Assembly: GCF_012272815.1 (NCBI RefSeq)
Contig: NZ_JAAWWL010000001.1
Coordinates: 1,365,146 to 1,429,145 of the forward strand
Source: Croceivirga thetidis
GTDB lineage: Bacteria; Bacteroidota; Bacteroidia; Flavobacteriales; Flavobacteriaceae
Reading direction: 5' to 3'
Length of the DNA stretch: 64,000 nt
Each line of letters begins with the position of its first letter. Within the stretch, counting starts at the first letter, position 1. Below the pieces are notes generated by a model. The model saw only the letters and a list, made by a program, of their open reading frames with translations. It had not been told where the DNA came from and searched no databases. This document shows, one piece after another, positions 1 to 7,770 of the stretch. The position numbers were made by a program, and so were the translations under genes.

Positions 1-135
1 TTTTTTCTCAAAATACCCTTCAATTTTAACAAGTTGTTCTTCTAAAAACTCATTACTTGATTCGGCATTATTCCATATTGCAAGACTAAGAATCGCCAAT
101 ACCACTAATAATAATCCTAAGCCAATTTTCTTCAT
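1..135 (-). CDS. N-terminal fragment of an unknown membrane-anchored protein
   Basis: The first 45 residues of a gene that continues beyond the left edge. It opens with a short basic stretch (MKKIG), then a run of Leu, Val and Ile from about residue 5 to 25 that looks like a signal anchor or signal peptide, then an acidic, helical-looking segment. No stop is present inside the window and no domain can be recognised in so short a piece. It lies downstream of, and in the same direction as, the TonB receptor at 303-2687, about 170 bases away, so co-transcription is possible but not shown. Confidence 0.6.
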   Translation of the reverse strand, partial: MKKIGLGLLLVVLAILSLAIWNNAESSNEFLEEQLVKIEGYFEKK

Positions 136-302
136 ATTAGGTCGTTTCCAAAGTTTTCCAACCCCACCAAAAAGGGGTGCTTGTTTTCTTTTTGAAATGT
201 ACCCTTTTTTCAAATCTTCTCTGAGAAATTGGGGGCTTTGTTTTTTCTGTAAGGTCCTTCTTGCCCATGGTGTATGATTTTTGATTGATATTGATTAGAC
301 GT

Positions 303-2687
303 TTAAAATTGAAATTTGTAACCAAAGTCGGGAAAGAAACCAATTTGGTTGACCTGATCCACTTGATTGGTCAATCGATTAAATCGTTGCACAAAAACAT
401 TTTCATTAGCCGTTACATTTTGCAAGTCCACATAAAACCGATGTGACTGTTTCTTATTTCTACTATTGATTTTTAATCCGATTTTGAAGTCCCATCGAAA
501 GTAACCGTCGTATTGTTGGCTAAAAGCCAAGTCATCTTGTAACACTTCGAAACCAACTTGTTGTGAAGCTGGTAAATCTACTGGTGTAAAGTACCTTCCA
601 CCTGCAAAGGATATTCTTGAGTCTACAAAGATTGTTTTGTTTTTTTGATTTCCGAACGGGAACTCTCTACCGGCTAAGGCGTTGATGACGTAGCCATTAT
701 TAAAGGGGGAATTTCGTTCTACGCCATCGCTGCCTTCATATTTGCTTTCAAAAAATGAACCCGTCAACAGGCCGTAGTAGTTATTGCTGAAAAATTTCTC
801 TAATGTAAATTCAATGCCCCTGTTGAATCCAGTACCAGTATTTACCAAGGAAACTTTGTCATTAGAAAACCCAAAGTTGGCACCTTCGGTAAGTGAAGAA
901 TAACTCGAAGAACTTGATTCTACTGCTGCATTGTCAATCTCCTGATTGTATACCTCTATTTTACCCCTCCAATCATTTCCCAACTTTACATCATAACCTA
1001 GTACGTAATGATTGCTTCGTACAAAATCAAGATTGCGGTTGGTCTGAACCAAACTTCCGTTAACCTCTTCATTTAAAAACAATAGGGGAAATGGTACATT
1101 TTGATGATGGAGCCCATACCCGAAATTGACTTTGTGGTTTGGGGCTAATTGAAAGTTTAATGCAGCCCTAGGTTCAATAACAAACTGTTCGTTTAAGCTG
1201 CTGTATTGGGAATGAATCCCAGCATCAAAGGTTAGTTTTTCGGTTAATCTAATTTGGGTTTGTATATAAGGCTGTAGCAAGGCAAAATTCTCATCTACAC
1301 TTAAAAACGTAAAGAGGTCAGGGTCACCATCACCATCATTATCGGGTTGTTCGTTTCTGTCTCTTGTGGCTAATTCTACATTGAAGTTTTCTATTAAAGC
1401 ACCAAAACGCAATGTGGCCTTATTGCTCAATTTAGAATTGAATAGTGTAGAAAACGACAGGCGGGATTCCGAGTCTTCAGATTCAGTGAATAAAATTCTT
1501 CGCTCTTCTGGGGTGTCCAAGTCAAAATATCTATTGGCTGTGAATTCGTTACTTGAATAGGAAGTGGCGACTATTGTTCTTAAATAAGAATTGTCACCTA
1601 TTGGTAATTGGTGTTTGATACCTAAAACACCAAACCCTGATTTTACAAAGGTGTCTTCGTCTTCTGCCGCGAATAGGTCGCCTTCGTCAATGGAATCACC
1701 GAGAAAGTCAATATCAGAATTGCCCAGCATTCCAAACAGCGAAATTCTACCTAGGTTGCCTCTACCAAAATCAATGTTATAGGTTAAATCAGAGTAATTG
1801 GGTGTAGCTGCCGTGCCGCCAGCACCTGCTCCGATCAAACCAATAAGTGAGTATCGGGCAGCTACCAGAAACGAACCATCCTTTTTACCCAAAGGGCCTT
1901 CAGCGTTGGCCTCAATACCAGTAAAAATTCCAACCTGTCCTGAAAACTCATGGTCGTCGACATTGCCTTTTCGAATACCCAAATCAAAAACACCACCAAG
2001 GGCATTTCCGTATTCAGAAGCAAATGCTGAAGTCAAGAAGTCTGAGTTTTTCAGTGTATTTGGATTTACAGCTGAAACAGGCCCCCCTGTTGTGCCCACA
2101 GTTGAGAAATGGTTTGGATTGGGAACCGGAATACCCTCTACCCTCCACAATAAACCAGTTGGTGAATTTCCTCGTACCACTATATCGTTACGACTGTCAT
2201 CAGGTGACGATACACCTGCAAAATTTGCGGCCAAACGGCCAACATCGCTACGGCCTCCAGAGAATCTGGTTACTTCTTCAACTCCGAATTGACGTGCGGA
2301 AACCGTGGCAAGTTTGTTGTTTGCGCGATCCTTGTTGGTGTTGGTCGTAACAACAATCTCATCAAGTTGATTGAATGATTCCAAAAGCATTATGGTCAAG
2401 GCTACATCTTTTCCAGTTGTCACCTCTATATTTGGTAAGGTCAACGATTCATAACCAATATAACTTACCCTTACTTTTTGCCGTCCTGTAGGAACATCCG
2501 TTATTGTAAATCGGCCATCCTCATTGGTTACCACACCGGCATCAATGGCTTGGTCTAAAAGTTCGATGGTAGCTCCCATTAAAGGAACTTCAGATTGTTT
2601 ATCCAAGACTATTCCCTTGATAGTGCCTGTTTGGGCTACCAAGAATTGACAAAGAACCAGTGCGACTAAAAGAAGTTGATTTTTCAT
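303..2687 (-). CDS. TonB-dependent outer-membrane receptor with CarboxypepD_reg-like domain
   Basis: An outer-membrane active transporter of about 794 residues, substrate unknown. A signal peptide ends near FLVAQ. It is followed by a CarboxypepD_reg-like domain (about residues 22-105, with GTIKGIVLD at its start), a plug domain (about 125-235, containing NDIVVRGNSPTGLLWRVEG) and a beta-barrel that ends in an aromatic residue (FGYKFQF), as expected for barrel assembly. I chose the ATG at 2687; an upstream in-frame TTG at 2708 would put charged residues before the signal peptide. It is divergent from the LytS/LytTR pair, which may or may not regulate it. There is no SusD-like partner beside it, so a polysaccharide-utilisation role is not supported. 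Confidence 0.9.
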   Translation of the reverse strand: MKNQLLLVALVLCQFLVAQTGTIKGIVLDKQSEVPLMGATIELLDQAIDAGVVTNEDGRFTITDVPTGRQKVRVSYIGYESLTLPNIEVTTGKDVALTIMLLESFNQLDEIVVTTNTNKDRANNKLATVSARQFGVEEVTRFSGGRSDVGRLAANFAGVSSPDDSRNDIVVRGNSPTGLLWRVEGIPVPNPNHFSTVGTTGGPVSAVNPNTLKNSDFLTSAFASEYGNALGGVFDLGIRKGNVDDHEFSGQVGIFTGIEANAEGPLGKKDGSFLVAARYSLIGLIGAGAGGTAATPNYSDLTYNIDFGRGNLGRISLFGMLGNSDIDFLGDSIDEGDLFAAEDEDTFVKSGFGVLGIKHQLPIGDNSYLRTIVATSYSSNEFTANRYFDLDTPEERRILFTESEDSESRLSFSTLFNSKLSNKATLRFGALIENFNVELATRDRNEQPDNDGDGDPDLFTFLSVDENFALLQPYIQTQIRLTEKLTFDAGIHSQYSSLNEQFVIEPRAALNFQLAPNHKVNFGYGLHHQNVPFPLLFLNEEVNGSLVQTNRNLDFVRSNHYVLGYDVKLGNDWRGKIEVYNQEIDNAAVESSSSSYSSLTEGANFGFSNDKVSLVNTGTGFNRGIEFTLEKFFSNNYYGLLTGSFFESKYEGSDGVERNSPFNNGYVINALAGREFPFGNQKNKTIFVDSRISFAGGRYFTPVDLPASQQVGFEVLQDDLAFSQQYDGYFRWDFKIGLKINSRNKKQSHRFYVDLQNVTANENVFVQRFNRLTNQVDQVNQIGFFPDFGYKFQF

Positions 2688-2849
2688 AACCGTTTGTTTT
2701 TTTGACAAAGTTGTCCGATGTCATTCAACTAGGTCATCTGAAACTTACCCTAATGTTATTTTTTGCCTTGATATGGTAATATTGGTTGTGAATCGTATTC
2801 AAGCCCCTTTTTGTATCCATTGGGCACCTCAGCTTATCTCTTCACAGTT

Positions 2850-2857
2850 CAAACATA
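2850..2857 (-). promoter_or_regulatory. -7 box for the TonB receptor
   Basis: On the minus strand this reads TATGTTTG, matching the Bacteroidota -7 consensus TAnnTTTG. It implies a leader of about 150 bases ahead of the ATG at 2687. No good -33 element was found, so this is a moderate call. Confidence 0.4.
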
Positions 2858-2921
2858 AAATCGACAATTCAACCTTTCAATTTCTATTTGGGGATAGGAG
2901 TTGGTTATCTTTAAGATTGAT

Positions 2922-4007
2922 ATGATGAAATTCTTCAATAAAAAAGGGGTAAGAAAGTTCTTTTTCCGATGGATGGTGGTCAATGTTGTGTATCTAATGA
3001 TCAAAGCAACCATTGAGCATGAGAATAGTGGTTTTTCCATGCTATTGGAACCGACCTCAATATTTTATTACGTAACGGCATTCCTATTTTTTATGGTTGC
3101 TTGGGAATACAATGATCGCTTGATTAAGACCCAATTGAATGCTGGAGGACTTAACCTTAAAAACAGTCTAGTCATCTTTGGTAAGACCATGCTTTTAATG
3201 GTGCCAATGACAACAATTGTTTATTATTTGGCTCTTTTTCCTCTAAGGGATGTTATGCAGATAATTTGTGAAGATCCAGTACTTGAATTCCGAGCGAATA
3301 TTTTTAGGGCCTGGCTTTTGACCACTGCGGTGGTGTTCATCAACCTCTTTTATTTCTCAATGAAGCAACGAGACCAACTGACCCAGCAGATGGAAAACCT
3401 TAAAAAAGAAATGCTCGCTTCCCAATATGCATCACTTAAGAACCAAATTAGTCCACATTTTCTGTTCAATAGTTTGAATACATTGACTTCGCTGATGTAT
3501 GAAGACCGAGATTTAGCATCGGATTTTGTCGCACGACTGGCCAGCAGTTATCGGTATATATTGGATAATCGGGAACACGATTTGGTAAGTCTGGAAAAAG
3601 AGTTGGGTTTTATGGATGCTTTTATTTTTATGATGGAAGTACGTCATAAAAATGCTGTACAAATTGATTTGAATATCGATATAAGACCGGATAAATATTT
3701 GATTCCAACCCTTTCATTGCAGATGCTTGTCGAAAACGCTTTAAAACATAACCTCCACAGTAAAGAAAGACCCTTAAGAATTGCTATTTCTTCAATTCAA
3801 AATGATGCATTGGTAGTTAAAAATAACCTTCAGAAAAGGGAATTGAAGGAAGAAACCACTAAACTGGGACTAAAAAATATTAAAAAGCGCTATGCTTTTT
3901 ATACCAACAAACAGGTTTTGGTTCGAGAAGAAGAGGAGTATTTTGAGGTGATTATTCCACTGTTGGAAGAGAATATCACAAAATTGAAATTAAAAGCCAT
4001 TTCTTAA
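2922..4007 (+). CDS. LytS-family sensor histidine kinase
   Basis: A membrane sensor kinase of about 361 residues. Four hydrophobic segments fill roughly residues 10-145. A coiled-coil linker leads to the His_kinase domain with NQISPHFLFNSLNTL, whose His179 is the expected phosphoacceptor, and a HATPase N box (VENALKHN). This is the LytS/YehU architecture, and the gene directly after it is the matching LytTR regulator; the two overlap by one base (TAATG). I chose the ATG at 2922; a TTG at 2901 is possible but lies directly behind the only purine-rich stretch. The signal sensed is unknown. Confidence 0.9.
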   Translation: MMKFFNKKGVRKFFFRWMVVNVVYLMIKATIEHENSGFSMLLEPTSIFYYVTAFLFFMVAWEYNDRLIKTQLNAGGLNLKNSLVIFGKTMLLMVPMTTIVYYLALFPLRDVMQIICEDPVLEFRANIFRAWLLTTAVVFINLFYFSMKQRDQLTQQMENLKKEMLASQYASLKNQISPHFLFNSLNTLTSLMYEDRDLASDFVARLASSYRYILDNREHDLVSLEKELGFMDAFIFMMEVRHKNAVQIDLNIDIRPDKYLIPTLSLQMLVENALKHNLHSKERPLRIAISSIQNDALVVKNNLQKRELKEETTKLGLKNIKKRYAFYTNKQVLVREEEEYFEVIIPLLEENITKLKLKAIS

Positions 4008-4762
4008 TGAAAGCGGTCATTATCGAAGATGAGGAATTTGCTGCCAAACGACTTGGACAAATGGTAGCAGAATTGGCGCCGGACCTTCATGTGGAATCCA
4101 CCTTAAATTCCGTGGAGAGTGCTTCGGCTTGGTTGGCGAGCAATGAAATACCAGATTTGATATTTCTAGACATTCAACTGAATGATGGCTATGGCTTTGA
4201 TATTTTAGATTCGTTAAATGACCATCCTCCTGTAATATTTACTACAGCGTATAATGAATTTGCTATTCGAGGTTTTAAGTATAATGGTCTCGATTATTTA
4301 CTCAAACCAATAGTAAAGGAGGACTTAAAAAAAGCTCTTGAAAAATTTGAACGCAACATTACCAAAAATGGGAACAGCTCATTAGAAAATCTGGAGAATT
4401 TAAAGCAGTTGTTCCATAAAGAATACAAGCACCGATTTATGGTCAAAGTTGGCAATATGTTCAAATCTTTTAATGTGGAGGACATCGCCTATTTTAAGTC
4501 GCATGAAGGCTTAATCTATCTGTATACCCATACGTCACAGGCGTATCCCATAGAATATACCATTGACCAATTGGAGAACATTTTAAATCCCATCCACTTT
4601 TTTCGAATTAACCGAAAGTTCATGGTTTCGGTCAAGTCTGTGGTTGAAATACACAGCTATTTTAATAGTCGGTTATTGTTGAAATTACTCCCTAAGGAAG
4701 AAGAACAGATTATTGTTTCTAGGGAGCGCACAACCAACTTTAAGCGGTGGCTAGATATGTAA
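4007..4762 (+). CDS. LytTR-family response regulator
   Basis: A DNA-binding response regulator of 251 residues. The receiver domain has the acidic pair near residues 7-9, phosphoacceptor Asp55 (IFLDIQ), Thr80 and Lys100 (LLKP). From about residue 145 to the end lies a LytTR DNA-binding domain (FFRINRKFMVS is the typical signature). It is translationally coupled to the kinase gene before it through a one-base overlap, so the pair forms one signalling unit. A terminator follows. The targets are unknown; the divergent TonB receptor is a positional candidate only. Confidence 0.92.
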   Translation: MKAVIIEDEEFAAKRLGQMVAELAPDLHVESTLNSVESASAWLASNEIPDLIFLDIQLNDGYGFDILDSLNDHPPVIFTTAYNEFAIRGFKYNGLDYLLKPIVKEDLKKALEKFERNITKNGNSSLENLENLKQLFHKEYKHRFMVKVGNMFKSFNVEDIAYFKSHEGLIYLYTHTSQAYPIEYTIDQLENILNPIHFFRINRKFMVSVKSVVEIHSYFNSRLLLKLLPKEEEQIIVSRERTTNFKRWLDM

Positions 4763-4766
4763 AAAA

Positions 4767-4787
4767 CCCCCGCATTAACTGCGAGGG
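4767..4787. terminator. Terminator between the LytTR regulator and ahcY
   Basis: An 8-bp stem with one mismatch (CCCCCGCA / TGCGAGGG) and a TTAAC loop sits between two converging genes. A-runs precede it and a short T-run follows it, so it may serve both strands. Confidence 0.7.
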
Positions 4788-4818
4788 CCTTTCAAATGTT
4801 ATATCTAAAATCTGACTA

Positions 4819-6135
4819 TTAATATCTGTAATATTCTGGTTTATAAGGTCCTTCAACCGTTACACCAATATATTCAGCCTGATCTTGTTTCAACTCGGTT
4901 AACTCAGCACCTAATCTTGACAAATGCAGTTTCGCTACCTTCTCATCTAGATGTTTAGGCAACATGTAGACCTCATTGTTGTAATTCTCACTGTTTTTCC
5001 AAAGCTCAATCTGGGCCAAGGTTTGGTTCGTGAACGAGTTACTCATTACAAAACTTGGGTGGCCAGTGGCACAACCTAAATTTACCAAACGTCCTTCAGC
5101 AAGAATGATGACATCTTTTCCTTCAATAGTGTATTTGTCAACCTGTGGTTTGATTTCATCCTTGGTGTGACCATATTCACCATTCAACCAAGCCATGTCG
5201 ATTTCATTGTCAAAATGTCCAATATTACAAACGATTGCCTTGTCTTTTAGCGCTCTAAAGTGCTCTTCACGAATGATATCTTTATTCCCGGTTGTGGTGA
5301 TAACAATATCTGCATTGCCTACAACAGTTTCCAATTTTTTGACTTCAAAACCATCCATACAGGCCTGTAATGCGCAAATTGGGTCAATTTCAGTAACTGT
5401 AACTATCGCTCCCGCACCTCTGAATGAAGCGGCAGTACCTTTACCGACATCACCATAACCACAAACTGTTACCCGCTTCCCGGCTAGCATCGTATCAGTA
5501 GCACGACGAATAGCGTCAACAGCACTTTCTTTACAGCCGTATTTATTGTCAAATTTAGATTTAGTAACCGAATCATTGACATTAATTGCGGGCATTGGTA
5601 ATGTGCCGTTCTTAACTCGTTCGTAAAGTCTATGAACCCCTGTAGTGGTTTCTTCAGATAGCCCTTTAATACCTGCAGCCAATTCTGGGTACTTGTCCAA
5701 AACCATATTGGTCAAGTCTCCACCATCATCAAGTATCATATTCAATGGTTGTCGGTCTTCTCCAAAGAACAAGGTTTGCTCTATGCACCAGTCGAACTCC
5801 TCTTCGTTCATGCCTTTCCATGCATAAACTGGAATGCCTGCAGCAGCAATTGCAGCGGCCGCATGGTCTTGGGTTGAGAAAATGTTACATGAACTCCAAG
5901 TAACATCAGCGCCCAATTCAACCAAGGTTTCTATTAAAACTGCAGTTTGAATAGTCATGTGAAGGCAGCCGGCAATTCGAGAACCTTTGAGAGGTTGCTC
6001 ATTTTTGTACTCTTCGCGAAGTGCCATTAAACCTGGCATTTCGGCTTCGGCCAATTCAATCTCTTTTCTTCCCCAGTCAGCTAAAGCAATGTCTTTGACT
6101 TTGTAAGGAACGTAATCAACAGCTTGTGTGCTCAT
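4819..6135 (-). CDS. ahcY: Adenosylhomocysteinase
   Basis: S-adenosylhomocysteine hydrolase, 438 residues, the usual bacterial length. It splits S-adenosylhomocysteine into homocysteine and adenosine in the methyl cycle, using bound NAD. The Rossmann motif [10 protein letters not shown], the segment [18 protein letters not shown] and the C-terminal KPEYYRY, which completes the neighbouring subunit's site, are all present. I chose the ATG at 6135 (MSTQAVDY); the upstream in-frame residues are not family-like. A minus-strand TATCTTTG box at 6178-6185 gives a leader of about 35 bases. No SAH riboswitch is visible. Confidence 0.97.
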   Translation of the reverse strand: MSTQAVDYVPYKVKDIALADWGRKEIELAEAEMPGLMALREEYKNEQPLKGSRIAGCLHMTIQTAVLIETLVELGADVTWSSCNIFSTQDHAAAAIAAAGIPVYAWKGMNEEEFDWCIEQTLFFGEDRQPLNMILDDGGDLTNMVLDKYPELAAGIKGLSEETTTGVHRLYERVKNGTLPMPAINVNDSVTKSKFDNKYGCKESAVDAIRRATDTMLAGKRVTVCGYGDVGKGTAASFRGAGAIVTVTEIDPICALQACMDGFEVKKLETVVGNADIVITTTGNKDIIREEHFRALKDKAIVCNIGHFDNEIDMAWLNGEYGHTKDEIKPQVDKYTIEGKDVIILAEGRLVNLGCATGHPSFVMSNSFTNQTLAQIELWKNSENYNNEVYMLPKHLDEKVAKLHLSRLGAELTELKQDQAEYIGVTVEGPYKPEYYRY

Positions 6136-6177
6136 GTATTGTTGTTTTTCTTTTTGTAGCTTCGTTTTTACAGGTTG

Positions 6178-6185
6178 CAAAGATA
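6178..6185 (-). promoter_or_regulatory. -7 box for ahcY
   Basis: Minus-strand TATCTTTG fits TAnnTTTG exactly. It lies about 43 bases upstream of the ahcY start codon, inside the short divergent gap shared with the phosphopantetheinyl transferase gene. No clear -33 TTG at the right spacing. Confidence 0.5.
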
Positions 6186-6206
6186 CAAATTCACATAGTC
6201 TTACTA

Positions 6207-6842
6207 ATGCCACTTTACAAAACCCTAACAGTTTCTGATAGCACTAAAGTTTTACTTTGGAAAGTCACCGAATCTGAAGATGAATTGTCAAAAGGAATCT
6301 CCTTGACGCCGAACTGCCAAAATCGAATGTTGGACATGAAGTCTGAAATGCACCGTAGGGCGTTTTTAAGTATTCGTCATTTATTGGGTTTGCAAGGTTA
6401 TGAAGATAAAAATTTGATATACAATGAGTTTGGAAAGCCACATTTGGATGATGGTAATCATATTTCCATTTCGCACTCCCACAATTTTACAGGAATAATA
6501 ATCAGTAGTTCACTTCAAGTTGGGATTGATATTGAAAAGCAACGCGATAAAATTCTACGAATTGCACATAAATTCACGCCCTTACAAGAGTATCGCACCA
6601 TAGCAAACACTGAAGCCCTAATTCAAAAACTGACTCAAGTTTGGTGTGCAAAAGAATCGTTATATAAAATTTACGCTACTCCAGGCCTGAGTTTTTTGAA
6701 CCACATAATTGTGAATGACTTCGCTATGGAAGACTTGAGAACTTCTGCTAACATTATCTATAAAGGCGAAAAGTCGAACTATGCCGTCTCCTTTGATAAT
6801 TTTGAAGGGTTTTCTTTTGCCTATGCAATTAAAGAAAGCTAA
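6207..6842 (+). CDS. 4'-phosphopantetheinyl transferase, Sfp type
   Basis: Transfers the phosphopantetheine arm of coenzyme A onto carrier proteins; 211 residues. The family signatures are present: GKPHL near 77, ISISHS near 86, GIDIE at 106-110 (Mg-binding Asp and Glu) and WCAKESLYK at 146-154. I chose the ATG at 6207 because upstream in-frame sequence overlaps ahcY and is unlike the family. No polyketide or peptide synthetase lies nearby, so it is most likely the housekeeping enzyme acting on fatty-acid acyl carrier protein. Divergent from ahcY. Confidence 0.9.
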   Translation: MPLYKTLTVSDSTKVLLWKVTESEDELSKGISLTPNCQNRMLDMKSEMHRRAFLSIRHLLGLQGYEDKNLIYNEFGKPHLDDGNHISISHSHNFTGIIISSSLQVGIDIEKQRDKILRIAHKFTPLQEYRTIANTEALIQKLTQVWCAKESLYKIYATPGLSFLNHIIVNDFAMEDLRTSANIIYKGEKSNYAVSFDNFEGFSFAYAIKES

Positions 6843-6860
6843 AAGTTTTCGCTGGTTTAC

Positions 6861-6868
6861 TAGATTTG
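6861..6868 (+). promoter_or_regulatory. -7 box for the thiamine-uptake genes
   Basis: TAGATTTG matches TAnnTTTG and sits about 20 bases before the start codon at 6888, giving a very short leader. No convincing -33 element; moderate to low support. Confidence 0.35.
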
Positions 6869-6887
6869 AAGTCTAAATCAAACCTTA

Positions 6888-7148
6888 ATGGATATCTCTG
6901 TAGAACTTACCCTAACACCACTCCAAGACGGCTTCGAACCACCAATCATAAACTTCATTAAAAAATTGCGCCAATCGGGTTTGGAAGTATTGGAAAATCC
7001 GTTGAGTACCCAAGTTTATGGTAGCTATGATATGGTCATGAAGCTACTTACTGCTGAAATTAAAGAAGCTTTTGAAAACACTGAACATATATTGCTTTAT
7101 ATGAAAATTGTAAAATCTGATAGGAGTAGCTATGAACCACATTTTTGA
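6888..7148 (+). CDS. YkoF/MTH1187-like thiamine-binding protein
   Basis: A small soluble protein of 86 residues with the alternating beta-alpha-beta pattern of the MTH1187/YkoF ferredoxin-like fold (VELTLTPLQDG at the start, SGLEVLENPLSTQVYG in the middle). Members bind thiamine or its pyrimidine moiety. Its stop overlaps the next gene, a PnuC-type permease, by 17 bases, so the two are surely co-translated. Together with the TPP riboswitch 3 kb downstream this points to thiamine handling. The exact ligand is inferred from context, not from visible binding residues. Confidence 0.75.
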   Translation: MDISVELTLTPLQDGFEPPIINFIKKLRQSGLEVLENPLSTQVYGSYDMVMKLLTAEIKEAFENTEHILLYMKIVKSDRSSYEPHF

Positions 7149-7770
7149 TTGGCTTTTTGCTCAATACGATGGAATTCCAGCGTATTTGGTGACCCTAGAA
7201 ATTGTAGCAGTCATATTCGGATTTTTAAGTGTTTGGTTTTCGAAAAGGGAGAACATCTTGGTCTACCCTACGGGAATAATTAGCACTGCCATCTTCGTTT
7301 ATATACTTTGGATTTACGGGTTATTGGGCGATATGTTGATTAATGCCTACTATTTTTCAATGAGTATTTATGGCTGGTGGCTATGGACTAGAAAGGTCGA
7401 TGAGACCCATTTCATTCCAATAACCAAAACCAATGCAAAAGAGAAAAAATGGAGTACGCTTCTTTTCTTTTCTACCTTACTATTTGTCTTTGGCGTTTAT
7501 CATTTTTTTGGAAAGTTCGATTCATGGACTGCATGGGTGGATATCATGACCACGGCAATTTTCTTTGTTGGAATGTGGTTAATGGCCAAGAAGAAATTGG
7601 AAAATTGGATTTTCTGGATTATTGGCGATATAATTTCAGTACCACTGTATCTTTATAAGGGATTGGTGTTTTCCTCCTTTCAATATTTACTATTTACCAT
7701 CATTGCAATTTACGGCTACCGTGCATGGAAGAAAAACTTGAACAAGAGTCCTCAGACATTATTAAGGTAG
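7132..7770 (+). CDS. pnuC: PnuC-family vitamin transporter (PnuT-like or PnuC)
   Basis: An inner-membrane permease of 212 residues with about seven hydrophobic segments and the PnuC-family features YYFSMSIYGWWLW and WIIGDIISVPLYLYKG. Members carry nicotinamide riboside (PnuC) or thiamine (PnuT), and intracellular phosphorylation traps the substrate. Here the upstream overlapping gene is thiamine-binding-like and a TPP riboswitch lies downstream, favouring thiamine. The downstream overlapping gene has a NadR-like ribosylnicotinamide-kinase domain, favouring nicotinamide riboside. The ligand therefore stays open. It overlaps the next gene by 46 bases. Confidence 0.88.
   Translation: MNHIFDWLFAQYDGIPAYLVTLEIVAVIFGFLSVWFSKRENILVYPTGIISTAIFVYILWIYGLLGDMLINAYYFSMSIYGWWLWTRKVDETHFIPITKTNAKEKKWSTLLFFSTLLFVFGVYHFFGKFDSWTAWVDIMTTAIFFVGMWLMAKKKLENWIFWIIGDIISVPLYLYKGLVFSSFQYLLFTIIAIYGYRAWKKNLNKSPQTLLR

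Noticed and set aside
137-343. Minus-strand open frame of 68 codons, or a 43-codon version from 268, ending one base before the gene at the left edge
   Set aside because: Most of the long form overlaps the TonB receptor's 3' end. The short form is very basic with no domain; it could be a leader peptide but the support is too thin.
1366-2350. Plus-strand frames inside the first TonB receptor
   Set aside because: They are antisense to a clearly coding receptor gene and have unnatural composition.
6136-6206. Possible SAH riboswitch upstream of ahcY
   Set aside because: The gap is only 71 bases and shared with a divergent gene; no SAH-aptamer core was seen.
6207-6842. Phosphopantetheinyl transferase as sign of a natural-product cluster
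   Set aside because: No synthetase or tailoring genes are nearby; a housekeeping role is simpler.
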